From NCBI GenBank assembly GCA_902586125.1, contig CACIGI010000004.1, forward strand, positions 1-64,000: 64,000 nt of DNA, in the 5' to 3' direction. Below, piece by piece: positions 1 through 10,082 of this stretch (within the stretch, counting starts at the first letter, position 1; each line of letters starts with the position of its first letter). Made by a program: the position numbers and the translations under genes. Source of the DNA: an uncultured Pelagibacteraceae bacterium. GTDB taxonomy: Bacteria > Pseudomonadota > Alphaproteobacteria > Pelagibacterales > Pelagibacteraceae. The notes under the pieces are model-generated. The model saw only the letters and a program-made list of their open reading frames with translations. It searched no databases and was not told the origin of the DNA.

Positions 1-1
1 A

Positions 2-577
2 GGTCTTCTTGATGAGGGAAATGAGGTCTACTTGCTTAAAAATGATAATCCAAAGAGAAAATTAAAATATGGTTTAGAATTGATTAAAGCGAGGAATAAT
101 TTAGTTGGTGTAAATACTCATATGGCCAACAAAATTGTTGATGACGGTTTAAATGCTAATTTAATAAATGAATTAAAAAACAGTGATAATATTAAAACAG
201 AAGTTTTTTATAACAAAGAAACAAGATTTGATTTTTTAATTGAGAAAAAAAACCAAAAAAGTTTTATCGAAGTTAAAAACGTGACTCTTTTTAGGGACAA
301 AAAAACTGCTGAATTTCCTGATGCAATTACCTCAAGAGGATCTAAACATCTTCTTACACTTATTGATGCCATAAAAAAAGGTTATAAATCATACTTGATT
401 TTTTTAGTTCAGATACAAAATATGGAAAACTTTAAAATTGCTAAAGATATAGATGAAGAATATTATAAAAACTACCTTAATGCGAAAAAAGCTGGTGTTA
501 ATTTTCTTGCTTATAGATGTAAACTAAATTCAAAAGAAATAACAATAGAAAAAAAGTTAAAAATTATAAATGAATAG
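2..577 (+). CDS. sfsA: SfsA family protein (5' end outside window)
   Basis: The frame stays open to the left edge of the window, so the gene begins upstream. About 192 codons are visible, against about 230 for a usual SfsA, so roughly 40 N-terminal residues are missing. SfsA proteins bind DNA and carry a nuclease-like fold, and were named from an effect on maltose genes in E. coli; the cellular role is poorly defined. Visible family hallmarks are 'VGVNTHMAN', 'RFDFLI', the acidic/lysine motif 'FIEVKNVTL', and 'FPDAITSRGSKHL'. The last codons overlap the ATG of map by 8 bases, which suggests co-transcription with the purine genes downstream. Family assignment is firm; function in this organism is inferred only from homology. 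Confidence 0.9.
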   Translation, partial: GLLDEGNEVYLLKNDNPKRKLKYGLELIKARNNLVGVNTHMANKIVDDGLNANLINELKNSDNIKTEVFYNKETRFDFLIEKKNQKSFIEVKNVTLFRDKKTAEFPDAITSRGSKHLLTLIDAIKKGYKSYLIFLVQIQNMENFKIAKDIDEEYYKNYLNAKKAGVNFLAYRCKLNSKEITIEKKLKIINE

Positions 578-1343
578 TTATTCAGAAAAATTTGAAAAAA
601 TGAGAATTGCAGGAAAACTTGCAGCTCAGACCTTAGATATGCTTACTGAAAATATAAAAGAAGGTATTTCAACTGCAAAAATTGATAAACTTAGTTACGA
701 ATTTATTAGAGACAACGGAGGATACTCTGCTCCACTTTACTATAGAGGCTTTACAAAATCATTATGTACATCATTAAATCATGTTGTCTGTCATGGAATT
801 CCCTCTGAGGAAAGAATTTTAGAAGAAGGCGATGCAGTCAATGTAGATGTCACAGCAATCATTGATAACCACCACGGAGATACAAGTAGAATGTTTTGTA
901 TAGGCAAAACCTCTGTTAAATTAAATAATCTTATAGATGCAACTCATGAGTCTTTGATGAGAGCTATAAAAATTTTAAAACCAGGAAAAAAACTTGGAGA
1001 TATTGGTCATGAAATTCAAACATTCGTAGAAGAAAAGGGTTTTTCAGTTGTTAGAGATTTTTGTGGACATGGTATAGGTACGACTTTTCACGAGTCACCT
1101 AATATTTTACATTACGGAACTAAAAATACCGGAATGGAACTTAAACCAGGAATGACATTTACAATTGAACCCATGATTAATGCAGGTAAATTTGCAACAA
1201 AAATGCTTAATGATGGTTGGACAGCAGTTACAAAAGATAAATCTTTGTCTGCACAATTTGAACATACAGTGGGAATTACTGAAAATGGTTATGAAATTTT
1301 TACAGAATCTGCTAAAGGTTATTCAAAGCCTCCATATTTATAA
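570..1343 (+). CDS. map: methionine aminopeptidase, type I
   Basis: Removes the initiator methionine from new proteins in the cytoplasm. The length of 257 residues fits type I enzymes without an N-terminal extension. All metal ligands of the pita-bread fold are present: Asp93, Asp104, His167 (in 'CGHGIG'), Glu200 (in 'TIEPM') and Glu231 (in 'FEHTV'), with the substrate-side His75 in 'CHGIPS'. The ATG overlaps the end of sfsA and the stop lies 3 bases before purB, so it sits in the same likely transcript as the purine genes. No functional link to purines is implied; it is a housekeeping gene in a compact operon. Confidence 0.97.
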   Translation: MNSYSEKFEKMRIAGKLAAQTLDMLTENIKEGISTAKIDKLSYEFIRDNGGYSAPLYYRGFTKSLCTSLNHVVCHGIPSEERILEEGDAVNVDVTAIIDNHHGDTSRMFCIGKTSVKLNNLIDATHESLMRAIKILKPGKKLGDIGHEIQTFVEEKGFSVVRDFCGHGIGTTFHESPNILHYGTKNTGMELKPGMTFTIEPMINAGKFATKMLNDGWTAVTKDKSLSAQFEHTVGITENGYEIFTESAKGYSKPPYL

Positions 1344-1346
1344 TTA

Positions 1347-2639
1347 ATGATTAAAAGATATTCGAGAAAAGAACTTGCTGATATTTGGTCAGAAGAAAAT
1401 AAATATAGAATTTGGTTAGACGTAGAGATAGCTGCAGCGCAAGCTATGGAAAAATTAAATCAAATTCCTAAGGGAGTCTCATCAATTGTTAGAAAAAAAG
1501 CGAGAATTGATGTTAAAAGAATTCACCAAATTGAGTCTCAAGTTAAACATGATGTTATAGCTTTTTTAACTTCTGTTACAGAGAAAGCTGGAATTAAAGC
1601 AAGGTACCTTCACCAAGGAATGACATCATCAGACGTTTTAGATACGAGTTTCAATATTCAATTAGTTCAATCAGGAAAAATAATTCTTAAAGACATTGAC
1701 CAAATTTTAAAAGTATTAAAAAAACAGGCAAATAAATATAAATTTACACCATGCATGGGAAGAAGTCATGGTATACATGCTGAACCAATTACTTTCGGTT
1801 TAAAACTTGCCTCTTTTTACGCAGAATTTAAAAGAAATAGAAAAAGATTAGTCGATGCAATAGATGAAGTTTCTACATGTGCTATTTCAGGTGCAGTTGG
1901 AACATTTGCCAATATAAATCCAAATGTAGAAAAACATGTTGCTAAAAAACTTGGCTTAAAAGTTGAACCGATTTCAACTCAAGTTATTCCAAGAGATAGA
2001 CATGCTTTTTATTTCTCGGTTCTTGGAATTATTGCGGGTTCTGTAGAGAGAGTAGCTACAGAAATCAGACATTTACAAAGAACTGAAATTTACGAGCTAC
2101 AAGAATTTTTTTCAAAAAAACAAAAAGGTTCATCTGCTATGCCACATAAAAAAAATCCTATCTTGAGTGAAAATTTAACAGGTCTCTCAAGAATGGTTAG
2201 AAGTACTGTAATTCCTGCACTTGAAAATATAGCATTATGGCACGAAAGAGATATTTCACATTCAAGTGTAGAGAGAAACATTGGCCCAGATGCTAATATA
2301 ACTATTGATTTTGCTTTAGTAAGATTAACCAATATTTTAGATAATATGATTGTTTATCCAAAAAAAATGTTGGAGAACTTGAACATAACGAAAGGTTTAA
2401 TTTTTTCACAGGAGTTGATGCTTGAACTTACAAAAACTGGATTAACCAGAGAAAAATCATATAGAATGGTTCAAAATTTTTCAAAAAAGTGTTTTGCTGA
2501 AAATTTGAATTTATTTGATATAGCACAAGCTGACAGATATATAATGAGTAAAATTTCAATAAAGAAATTAAAATCAATATTTAGCTATTCAAAACATATG
2601 AAAAATATCAATTTTATTTTTAGAAGAGTCATAAAATAA
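1347..2639 (+). CDS. purB: adenylosuccinate lyase
   Basis: Catalyses two fumarate-releasing steps of purine synthesis: SAICAR to AICAR, and adenylosuccinate to AMP. The fumarase/aspartase superfamily signature is visible as 'GSSAMPHKKNP' around residues 263-273, preceded by 'TSSDVLDT' near residue 92 and the catalytic-loop histidine region 'GRSHGIHAEP' near 140. The length of 430 residues matches the short bacterial PurB type. Its last base is the first base of the purC ATG, so translation is likely coupled. It opens the five-gene purine run B-C-S-Q-L. Confidence 0.97.
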   Translation: MIKRYSRKELADIWSEENKYRIWLDVEIAAAQAMEKLNQIPKGVSSIVRKKARIDVKRIHQIESQVKHDVIAFLTSVTEKAGIKARYLHQGMTSSDVLDTSFNIQLVQSGKIILKDIDQILKVLKKQANKYKFTPCMGRSHGIHAEPITFGLKLASFYAEFKRNRKRLVDAIDEVSTCAISGAVGTFANINPNVEKHVAKKLGLKVEPISTQVIPRDRHAFYFSVLGIIAGSVERVATEIRHLQRTEIYELQEFFSKKQKGSSAMPHKKNPILSENLTGLSRMVRSTVIPALENIALWHERDISHSSVERNIGPDANITIDFALVRLTNILDNMIVYPKKMLENLNITKGLIFSQELMLELTKTGLTREKSYRMVQNFSKKCFAENLNLFDIAQADRYIMSKISIKKLKSIFSYSKHMKNINFIFRRVIK

Positions 2640-3424
2640 TGAAAAAAGGGAAAAAACTATACGAAGGAAAAGCTAAAATTATTTATGCAACTTCTGATAA
2701 AAATCTTGTTATTCAATATTTTAAAGATGATGCAACGGCATTTAATAATCAAAAAAAAAGTACTATTGAGGGAAAAGGTGTTCTTAACAATAGAATTTCA
2801 GAACATATACTCTCAAACTTGAATCAAATTGGAATTAAAAATCATTTAGTAAAAAGACTAAATATGAGAGAACAACTTGTGAAACTTGTGGATATAATTC
2901 CTATTGAGTTCATTGTAAGAAATATTGCAACTGGATCTTTAACAAAAAGATTAGGTATCGAAGATGGAACTGTACTTGACTATCCATTAATAGAGTATTG
3001 TCTCAAAGATGATAAATTGGGTGATCCAAACATAAGTAGAGAACATATTCTGGCATTTAATTGGCTTAACGCTATTCAGCTTGATTTAATTGATGAAAAT
3101 TTAAAACGTCTGAATGACTTTTTATTGGGTTTATTTCGAGGCGTTGGAATTAAACTAGTCGATTTTAAAGTAGAATTTGGCTTCACACATGATAGTGGAA
3201 AAAACGAAATTATTTTAGCAGATGAAATCAGTCCTGATACTTGTAGATTGTGGGATTCAATTTCTGACAAAAAACTTGATAAGGACAGATTTAGAAAAAA
3301 TTTGGGAGATTTGATACCAGCTTATACTGAGGTTGCAAAACGACTTGGTATTCTTCATGAACAATCCAACGTATCCGCTGTTAACGTAACAAAACTTTCT
3401 TCAATAAAAAAAAAGAGTAAATGA
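2639..3424 (+). CDS. purC: phosphoribosylaminoimidazole-succinocarboxamide synthase
   Basis: SAICAR synthetase joins aspartate to CAIR using ATP, immediately before the PurB step. The N-terminus 'KKLYEGKAKIIY' is the classic ATP-grasp-like start of this family; 'EFIVRNIATGSLTKRLG' near residues 89-105 and 'DFKVEFG' and 'LADEISPDTCRLWD' near 175-205 are conserved. The enzyme is 261 residues with a short lysine-rich C-terminal tail. Its stop overlaps the purS ATG by four bases (ATGA). Confidence 0.97.
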   Translation: MKKGKKLYEGKAKIIYATSDKNLVIQYFKDDATAFNNQKKSTIEGKGVLNNRISEHILSNLNQIGIKNHLVKRLNMREQLVKLVDIIPIEFIVRNIATGSLTKRLGIEDGTVLDYPLIEYCLKDDKLGDPNISREHILAFNWLNAIQLDLIDENLKRLNDFLLGLFRGVGIKLVDFKVEFGFTHDSGKNEIILADEISPDTCRLWDSISDKKLDKDRFRKNLGDLIPAYTEVAKRLGILHEQSNVSAVNVTKLSSIKKKSK

Positions 3425-3663
3425 GAGTTTCCGCAATAATAACATTAAAAAAGGATGTTTTAGATCCACAGGGTAAAGTCATCCATCAAGCCCTAGATGG
3501 AATGGGTTTTGAAAATATAAGTGAAGTAAGACAAGGTAAATATTTTGAAATAGACGTAAATGAAAATGATCCAAACAAAGCAAAAGCTGTCGTAGAGGAC
3601 ATGTGTAAAAAACTTTTAGCTAATCTTGTAATCGAAAACTTTAAAATTATTGAAACACAATAA
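3421..3663 (+). CDS. purS: phosphoribosylformylglycinamidine synthase subunit PurS
   Basis: Small structural subunit (80 residues) of the three-part FGAM synthase; it bridges the PurQ glutaminase and the PurL synthetase. The sequence shows the PurS signature 'LKKDVLDPQGKVIHQALDGMG' in its first third, then a beta-alpha-beta fold with 'VEDMCKKLLANLVIENF'. It is encoded directly before purQ and purL, as expected for organisms with the split enzyme. Confidence 0.95.
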   Translation: MRVSAIITLKKDVLDPQGKVIHQALDGMGFENISEVRQGKYFEIDVNENDPNKAKAVVEDMCKKLLANLVIENFKIIETQ

Positions 3664-3666
3664 TTA

Positions 3667-4350
3667 ATGAAGTCATCTGTAATAACTTTTCCTGGTTCAA
3701 ATTGTGATAGAGACATGGATGTTGCACTCAAGAAATTTGGTTTTACCAACAAGATGGTTTGGCATGATGATAATAAGCTCCCTAAAAGTGATTTAGTTGT
3801 GCTTCCAGGTGGTTTTTCATATGGAGATTACTTACGATGCGGAAGTATGGCATCAAAGTCTAAAATTATGCAATCGGTAATAAATTTTGCAAAATCTGGA
3901 GGATTGGTAATGGGAATTTGTAATGGATTTCAAATACTAGTTGAAACAGGTTTAGTACCGGGAGTTTTGTTAAGAAATAAGTATTTGGAGTTTATATGTA
4001 AAAATGTCTTTGTGAAATTGGACAACAAAGAAAATACTTATTTTAAAAATCTTAATAAAGATGTTTTAGAACTTCATATAGCTCATAATGAAGGAAATTA
4101 TTTTTGTACCAAAGATCAATTGAAAGAAATCAAGGATAATAATCAAATAGCAATTTATTATTGTAATAGTGATGGCAAGATAGAAGATCAATATAATCCA
4201 AACGGTTCACTTAAAAATATTGCAGGCATTTTTAATAAAGAAAAAAATGTTTTAGGGATGATGCCTCACCCTGAAAGAATGATAGATGAAAGTTTATCTG
4301 GTGAAGATGGGTCTTTGTTTTTTAAAAATCTTTTAAATAATATTAGATGA
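3667..4350 (+). CDS. purQ: phosphoribosylformylglycinamidine synthase, glutaminase subunit PurQ
   Basis: Class I glutamine amidotransferase that releases ammonia for PurL. The nucleophile is Cys85 in 'GICNGFQIL', and the catalytic His/Glu pair is in 'MMPHPERM' near residue 200. The length (227) is normal for free-standing PurQ. The end overlaps the start of purL by four bases, which fits coupled translation of interacting subunits. Confidence 0.97.
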   Translation: MKSSVITFPGSNCDRDMDVALKKFGFTNKMVWHDDNKLPKSDLVVLPGGFSYGDYLRCGSMASKSKIMQSVINFAKSGGLVMGICNGFQILVETGLVPGVLLRNKYLEFICKNVFVKLDNKENTYFKNLNKDVLELHIAHNEGNYFCTKDQLKEIKDNNQIAIYYCNSDGKIEDQYNPNGSLKNIAGIFNKEKNVLGMMPHPERMIDESLSGEDGSLFFKNLLNNIR

Positions 4351-6539
4351 TGGAAGTTAATGAACAAATCGCTATAGATCATGGTCTCAAGTCTGAAGAG
4401 TATAAAAAAATTTGTAAGTTACTAAAAAGAACTCCAAATATTACTGAACTTGGAATTTTTTCTGCAATGTGGAATGAACATTGTTCATACAAATCATCAC
4501 GACTTCACCTTAAAAAGCTACCAACTAAAGGGAAAAAAGTAATTCAAGGTCCAGGAGAAAATGCAGGTATCATTGATATTGAAGATGGTGATGCAATCGT
4601 TTTTAAAATTGAAAGTCATAATCATCCTTCATTTATTGAACCATATCAAGGGGCTGCAACGGGTGTTGGTGGAATTATGAGAGATGTATTCACAATGGGA
4701 GCAAGACCAATAGCTAATTTGAATTCGATACATTTTGGATCTCCACAACACAAAAAAACAAAAAATCTCTTACGTGGTGTAGTACATGGTATCGGTGGCT
4801 ATGGAAATTGTATGGGTGTGCCAACTATAGCTGGACAAACTTCTTTTGATAGTTCCTATAATGGAAATATTTTGGTCAACGCAATGACACTAGGTCTGGT
4901 TAAAAAAAATAAGATTTTTTACTCTAAGGCTGCGGGCTTAAATAAACCTGTGATTTATGTGGGCTCCAAGACTGGTAGAGATGGAATTCATGGTGCAAGT
5001 ATGGCTTCAGCTAGTTTTGATGAGAAGATTGAAGAAAAAAAACCGACTGTACAAGTTGGTGACCCTTTTACAGAAAAACTTTTATTAGAGGCATGTTTAG
5101 AATTGATGGCTGGAGATTCAATTATTGCAATTCAAGACATGGGAGCTGCTGGTCTTACGTCCTCGAGTATTGAAATGGCATCAAAAGGAAATTTAGGTAT
5201 TGAAATTGATTTAAACAAAGTTCCTTGCAGAGAAACTAAAATGACCCCCTATGAAATCATGTTGTCTGAAAGCCAAGAACGAATGTTAATAGTTTTAGAA
5301 AATGGTAAAGAGGAAACCGCTAAAAAAATATTTGATAAATGGAATTTAGATTTTGCGGTTATTGGAAAAACAACAAACTCAAAAAACATTGAATTATTTT
5401 TTAACCAAGAGCAAGTAGCAAAAATACCTGTTAATATTCTTGTCGAAAATTCTCCTATGTATGATCGTAAATGGAAAAAATCAAAGTTGCCCAAAAAAAA
5501 TAAAATTAAAAATGAAGTTCTGAATAAATTAAAAATCAAAGATGTGCTTAAGAAGGTTTTGTTAAATCAAAATATATGTAGTAAAGAATGGATCTGGCAA
5601 CAATATGACCATACAGTTATGGGTGATACTATTCAAAAACCAGGTGGAGACTCTGGGGTTGTAAGAGTACATGGAACAAACAAAGCTGTGGCAGCATCAG
5701 TGGACTCCTCAGCAGTATATTGTTGGGCTCACCCATTAACGGGAGGTAAACAAGTCGTAGCTGAAAGTTGGAGAAATTTAATTTCAGTTGGAGCAAAACC
5801 AATCGCTATTACGAATTGTTTAAATTTTGGAAGTCCAGAAAAAGAAGACAACATGGGTGAATTTGTAGAATGCGTTCAAGGTATAGGTGAAGCTAGCAAA
5901 TATTTAAATTTCCCAGTGGTATCTGGCAATGTATCTTTTTACAACCAAACAAAAGAAGTTGGGATTAAACCAACTCCATCAATTGGTGGTGTGGGTCTTA
6001 TTAAAGATTACAAAAAGATGATTTCAATGGATTTAAAAGAAATTGATAATTTAGTTTTAATCATTGGTAAGACTGAGGGACATATTGACCAAAGTTTATT
6101 TGCCAGAACAATTTTAGATGAAAAAAATGGACCTCCACCAGAAGTAAACCTTTTTAATGAAAAAAATAATGGAGAGTCAATTTTAAATTTAATTGATAAA
6201 GGATACGTGAAAAGTGCCCATGATATATCTTTAGGAGGTCTATTGGTTGCGATAAGTAAAATGTGCATCAAAGGCAATAAGGGAATTAAGATTAATAAGT
6301 CAAAGAATTTAATTAATGAAATTGAGTATTTTTTTGCAGAAGACCAAGGCAGATATTTAATAGAAGTGAATAAAAAAGATTTAAAAGAAGTTACAAAAAT
6401 TTTAAACAAAAACTCTGTACACCATGAGGAATTGGGTATTATCACACAAAACGATATGATTATTAATGAAAAGACAAAAGTTACAATTGACGAATTAAAG
6501 TCTTATTATACAAATTGGCTATCAAAGTATATGAGTTAA
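4347..6539 (+). CDS. purL: phosphoribosylformylglycinamidine synthase, subunit PurL
   Basis: ATP-dependent synthetase subunit converting FGAR to FGAM. At 730 residues it is the short PurL type without a fused glutaminase, consistent with separate purS and purQ upstream. Visible hallmarks are '[12 protein letters not shown]' near the N-terminus, the nucleotide-binding '[20 protein letters not shown]' near residues 87-106, '[12 protein letters not shown]' near 265, and the second half-repeat '[11 protein letters not shown]' and '[12 protein letters not shown]'. It carries two tandem AIRS-like halves as usual. The gene ends 3 bases before bolA. Confidence 0.97.
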   Translation: MMEVNEQIAIDHGLKSEEYKKICKLLKRTPNITELGIFSAMWNEHCSYKSSRLHLKKLPTKGKKVIQGPGENAGIIDIEDGDAIVFKIESHNHPSFIEPYQGAATGVGGIMRDVFTMGARPIANLNSIHFGSPQHKKTKNLLRGVVHGIGGYGNCMGVPTIAGQTSFDSSYNGNILVNAMTLGLVKKNKIFYSKAAGLNKPVIYVGSKTGRDGIHGASMASASFDEKIEEKKPTVQVGDPFTEKLLLEACLELMAGDSIIAIQDMGAAGLTSSSIEMASKGNLGIEIDLNKVPCRETKMTPYEIMLSESQERMLIVLENGKEETAKKIFDKWNLDFAVIGKTTNSKNIELFFNQEQVAKIPVNILVENSPMYDRKWKKSKLPKKNKIKNEVLNKLKIKDVLKKVLLNQNICSKEWIWQQYDHTVMGDTIQKPGGDSGVVRVHGTNKAVAASVDSSAVYCWAHPLTGGKQVVAESWRNLISVGAKPIAITNCLNFGSPEKEDNMGEFVECVQGIGEASKYLNFPVVSGNVSFYNQTKEVGIKPTPSIGGVGLIKDYKKMISMDLKEIDNLVLIIGKTEGHIDQSLFARTILDEKNGPPPEVNLFNEKNNGESILNLIDKGYVKSAHDISLGGLLVAISKMCIKGNKGIKINKSKNLINEIEYFFAEDQGRYLIEVNKKDLKEVTKILNKNSVHHEELGIITQNDMIINEKTKVTIDELKSYYTNWLSKYMS

Positions 6540-6542
6540 ACA

Positions 6543-6773
6543 ATGGCAATGGACTTAAAAGAAATCGAAAAATACATCAAAGAAGCAATGCCAGATGCTG
6601 TGATAGATATTCAAGATCTAGCTGGAGATGGTAATCATTATTCAGCGACTATAACATCTTCCCAATTTGTGGGTAAAAGTAAAATTGAGCAACATAAAAT
6701 GGTTTATAATTCATTAAAGGGTAAGATGGGAAATGAATTACACGCTTTAGCAATTAAAACAAAGGAACAATAA
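6543..6773 (+). CDS. BolA/IbaG family iron-sulfur protein
   Basis: Small (76 residues) BolA-fold protein. The signature is 'GDGNHYSATITSSQFVGKSKIEQHKMVY', in which the histidine in 'EQHKMVY' is the conserved cluster ligand. BolA proteins form [2Fe-2S] heterodimers with CGFS glutaredoxins, and the next gene, sharing one base (TAATG), is exactly such a glutaredoxin. The pair therefore very probably acts together in Fe-S trafficking. I cannot tell BolA from IbaG by sequence alone. The position at the end of the purine operon suggests shared transcription; PurF-type enzymes often need Fe-S clusters, but that link is only an inference. Confidence 0.93.
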   Translation: MAMDLKEIEKYIKEAMPDAVIDIQDLAGDGNHYSATITSSQFVGKSKIEQHKMVYNSLKGKMGNELHALAIKTKEQ

Positions 6774-7105
6774 TGGATGATCAAACAAAAAGTTTAATTC
6801 AAAATCATATTGATACTAATGATGTGTGCCTTTTTATGAAAGGTACGCCAGATCAACCACAATGTGGTTTTTCAATGACTGTTTCAAATATACTTAAAAT
6901 GTTAGAAATAAATTTTAAGGGTGTAAATGTATTAGAAGATCAATCTCTAAGAGATGGAATTAAAGTATTCAGTGACTGGCCAACTATCCCACAACTTTAT
7001 ATCAAAAAAGAATTTATTGGTGGATGTGACATCATTAAAGAAATGTATGAGAGTGGAGAATTAAAAAAAGTATTTGATGATAAAGGTATTAATTATAAAA
7101 AATAG
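6773..7105 (+). CDS. grxD: monothiol glutaredoxin (Grx4 family)
   Basis: 110-residue glutaredoxin with the monothiol 'CGFS' active site (Cys31) inside 'KGTPDQPQCGFSMTVSNIL', the GSH-binding 'WPTIPQLYI' near residue 65 and 'GGCDII' near 84. Members of this family carry a glutathione-coordinated [2Fe-2S] cluster and pair with BolA-type proteins, here encoded directly upstream. The gene ends 3 bases from the convergent rpsD gene; no hairpin terminator is visible in that gap. Confidence 0.95.
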   Translation: MDDQTKSLIQNHIDTNDVCLFMKGTPDQPQCGFSMTVSNILKMLEINFKGVNVLEDQSLRDGIKVFSDWPTIPQLYIKKEFIGGCDIIKEMYESGELKKVFDDKGINYKK

Positions 7106-7108
7106 TTA

Positions 7109-7726
7109 TTATCTAGAGTAATATTCAATTACTAAATTTGGCTCCATAACAACTGGATATGGTACTTCCTCAAATTTTGGAATTCTAACAAACTTAAATT
7201 TTTTATTTTTTTCATCCATTTGAATATATTCTGGAGCTTCTCTTTCTTTGCTGGCTAATGCAATGTCAATTATCGCAAGTTGTTTTGACTTATCTCTAAT
7301 TTCTATAGTGTCCTCTTCTCTTACAGAATAACTTGATATGTTTACTTTTTTTCCGTTAACTTTTACATGTCCATGGTTAATTAATTGTCGTGCAGAAAAA
7401 ATTGTAGTTGCAAACTTTGCTCTATATATCACTGAATCTAACCTTCTTTCCAATAAACCAATTAGGTTTTCACTTGTGTCACCTTTAAGCATGCTAGCTT
7501 TTTTATAAATATTTCTAAATTGTCTCTCATTAATATTTCCATAATACGCTTTCAATTTTTGTTTGGCTTGCAATTGGATTCCATAATCCGAGGGTTTTGA
7601 GGTTTTTGTCTGACCATGTTGGCCAGGTCCATATGCTCTTGTATTAAATGGACTTTTAGGTCTTCCCCAAAGATTTACTTTTAATCTTCTGTCAACTTTA
7701 TGTTTAGAGTTCAGTCTTTTTGTCAT
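7109..7726 (-). CDS. rpsD: 30S ribosomal protein S4
   Basis: Primary 16S rRNA-binding protein of the small subunit, 205 residues, as in other bacteria. The N-terminal block '[19 protein letters not shown]' and the S4 RNA-binding domain '[38 protein letters not shown]' (described, residues about 93-130) are clear. The usual zinc-binding cysteines near the N-terminus are absent, which is the C-minus form common in alphaproteobacteria. It is convergent with grxD. Confidence 0.97.
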   Translation of the reverse strand: MTKRLNSKHKVDRRLKVNLWGRPKSPFNTRAYGPGQHGQTKTSKPSDYGIQLQAKQKLKAYYGNINERQFRNIYKKASMLKGDTSENLIGLLERRLDSVIYRAKFATTIFSARQLINHGHVKVNGKKVNISSYSVREEDTIEIRDKSKQLAIIDIALASKEREAPEYIQMDEKNKKFKFVRIPKFEEVPYPVVMEPNLVIEYYSR

Positions 7727-7766
7727 TTAATAGATGGCTTTATAAACTTACTCATTATTTTGTCAA

Positions 7767-8480
7767 TCAACGTTTTTTTCCTAAACTTGCAAATACACCA
7801 GATAATATACGTGTTTCTTTATCAGATAAATCCATTTTGTAAAAAATATTTCTTAGATTTTCTAACATTTTCGGTCTCTTCTCTTTGGGTCTAAAAAAAT
7901 TTATTTCATCTAAATTTTTAATACAAAGGCTTAACATTGATTGAAGTTCTTTTTTACTTGCTGATTTAACCTTTTTTGATTTTCTAAATGGAATATTTTT
8001 TAATTTGATAAGATTAGCTACAAATTGAGCAATTATAATTAAACTATGAGATAAATTTAATGACTTGAAATCAGGATTAGTAGGTATTTGTAAAGTGTAA
8101 TTTGCATAACTCACCTCATCATTTGATAAACCTGATGCTTCTGACCCAAATAAAAACCCAACTCTCTTCTTAAAATTAATCTTTTTTAAGTCCGCTAAAT
8201 TAATATGTTTTATATTCTTGTTTCTAAATCTTGCTGAAGTAGCAATTAAAATATCAATCTTTCCTAAAGCTTTTTCTAAATTATCATATTTTTTACTTTG
8301 ATTAATGATATCTTTTGCTCCAACAGATGTGGCTAAGATTTTATCATTTGGGAAAATAGGTTTTGGATTGATTAAAACTAATTTTTTAAAATTAAAATTT
8401 TTTATTGCTCTAGCGCATGCACCAATATTTTCTGATAATTGAGGTTTATGTAAGATAAATGAGATGTTATTTTTACTCAT
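7767..8480 (-). CDS. trmJ: SPOUT-class RNA methyltransferase (TrmJ-like)
   Basis: Probable tRNA/rRNA 2'-O-methyltransferase of the SpoU/TrmH family, 237 residues. SPOUT knot motifs are visible: 'ENIGACARAIKNF' (motif 1, residues 17-29), 'FLFGSEASGLSNDE' (motif 2, near 110) and 'SLNLSHSLIIIAQ' (motif 3, near 140). The C-terminal helical extension with 'ASKKELQSMLSL' and 'MLENLRNIFYKMDLSDKE' is typical of TrmJ, which modifies tRNA position 32. TrmJ is the best guess, but the substrate cannot be proved from sequence. It lies directly upstream of rpsD and directly downstream of cimA on the same strand. Confidence 0.85.
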   Translation of the reverse strand: MSKNNISFILHKPQLSENIGACARAIKNFNFKKLVLINPKPIFPNDKILATSVGAKDIINQSKKYDNLEKALGKIDILIATSARFRNKNIKHINLADLKKINFKKRVGFLFGSEASGLSNDEVSYANYTLQIPTNPDFKSLNLSHSLIIIAQFVANLIKLKNIPFRKSKKVKSASKKELQSMLSLCIKNLDEINFFRPKEKRPKMLENLRNIFYKMDLSDKETRILSGVFASLGKKR

Positions 8481-10082
8481 TTATTTACTAGCTGGAGCAT
8501 TATCCTTAAATAATTTATAATCTAAGCTATCAATTAATGCTTTGAAAGAAGCATCGATAATGTTTGTTGATACACCAATAGTAAACCAATTTTTTCCATT
8601 AGAGTCTGTGCTTTCAATAGACACTCTAGTAACAGCCTCTGTGCCTGTATTTAAAATTCTAACTTTATAATCAACTAGTTTTAAATCTTTTAAATATTGT
8701 GAATATTTTGCAAGTTTATCAACATTTTGCCTTATAGCGTTATCTAATGCATTTACTGGTCCATTCCCCTCTCCTTCACACATAATTTTTTCCCCATCAA
8801 CTTCTAATTGAGCTTTTGCAGAAGAAACTATTTTTCCAGACTTATTTTTTTTAACAGAAACGTCATATTCATTAATTGAAATATACCTTGGTATTTCTCC
8901 AATAATTCTTCTAGCCAATAATTCAAAAGAGGCATCAGCACCATCATAGCTATAACCAATAAATTCCCTATCTTTTACTTCATCTAGTAATTTTTTAATT
9001 TTTGGATCACTTTCCTCAATGTAAATTTTAATACTTTTTAACCTAGATATGATATTTGACTTTCCAGATTGATCTGAAACAACAATATTTCTAGTATTAC
9101 CAACTTCCTCTGGATTAATATGCTCATAAGTTTTTGGATCTTTTTGCACAGCGGATACATGTAATCCTCCTTTATGTGAAAAGGCTGCAGCACCAACATA
9201 AGGTAAATGCTGATTAGGTTTTCTGTTTAAAATTTCATCTAATAATCTCGAACATTCAGTTAAATTCTTAATATTTTCTGATTTGATACTGATTTCAAAT
9301 TGAGATGAAAAATCTTTTTTCAAAAAAAATGTTGGGATTAATGACATTAGATTTGCATTACCGCATCTTTCACCTAAACCATTAATTGTCCCTTGAATTT
9401 GTCTAACACCAGATAATACTGCAGCTAAAGAATTTGCAACTGCATTGCCAGTATCATTATGTGCATGGATACCCAGGTTTTTGCCTGGAACAACTTTAGA
9501 GACTTCTTTAACAATTAGTGAAACTTCATGAGGGAGCGTTCCTCCATTTGTATCACATAGAATAATCCACCTTGCACCTTGATCATATGCAGCTTTTATA
9601 CAAGACAATGCATATTTTGGATTTGCTTTATAGCCATCAAAAAAATGCTCTGCATCAAACATAAATTCTTTTTTTGCTTTTACGAAATGCTTGGTACTCT
9701 CAGAAATATTATCTAAATTTTCTTTGTTTGTTATTCCTAATGCTACATCAACATGAAAATCCCAGGACTTTCCTACCAAACAAACAGCAGAGGTGTTTGA
9801 ATTCATGATTGCTGATAAACCAGTATCATTTTCTGCACTTCTTCCTGTTCTTTTAGTCATACCAAATGACGTTAATTTTGAGTTTTTAAAATTATGTTTT
9901 TTTTGAAAAAATTCTGTATCTGTTGGATTAGCCCCGGGCCATCCTGCCTCAATATAGTCAACACCTAAATTATCTAGAGCTAAAGCAATTTTTTCTTTAT
10001 CCTCCAAAGAAAAATCTACACCCTGTGTTTGAGCTCCGTCTCTAAGAGTTGTATCAAATATATATAATCTTTCTTTGCTCAT
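8481..10082 (-). CDS. cimA: citramalate synthase
   Basis: Condenses pyruvate and acetyl-CoA to citramalate, the threonine-independent entry to isoleucine synthesis. The 533-residue protein has an HMGL-like TIM barrel starting 'FDTTLRDGAQTQGVDFS' (residues 9-25), metal-site 'HAHNDTGNAVANS' near 207 and 'GLGERCGNANL' near 240, and a LeuA-type allosteric C-terminal domain (about 390-530). The long linker and 'GTEAVTRVSIES' region match the CimA-type (TIGR00977-like) rather than 2-isopropylmalate synthase; a LeuA-like specificity cannot be excluded from reading alone. It overlaps cysS upstream by four bases and abuts the methyltransferase gene downstream. Confidence 0.9.
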   Translation of the reverse strand: MSKERLYIFDTTLRDGAQTQGVDFSLEDKEKIALALDNLGVDYIEAGWPGANPTDTEFFQKKHNFKNSKLTSFGMTKRTGRSAENDTGLSAIMNSNTSAVCLVGKSWDFHVDVALGITNKENLDNISESTKHFVKAKKEFMFDAEHFFDGYKANPKYALSCIKAAYDQGARWIILCDTNGGTLPHEVSLIVKEVSKVVPGKNLGIHAHNDTGNAVANSLAAVLSGVRQIQGTINGLGERCGNANLMSLIPTFFLKKDFSSQFEISIKSENIKNLTECSRLLDEILNRKPNQHLPYVGAAAFSHKGGLHVSAVQKDPKTYEHINPEEVGNTRNIVVSDQSGKSNIISRLKSIKIYIEESDPKIKKLLDEVKDREFIGYSYDGADASFELLARRIIGEIPRYISINEYDVSVKKNKSGKIVSSAKAQLEVDGEKIMCEGEGNGPVNALDNAIRQNVDKLAKYSQYLKDLKLVDYKVRILNTGTEAVTRVSIESTDSNGKNWFTIGVSTNIIDASFKALIDSLDYKLFKDNAPASK

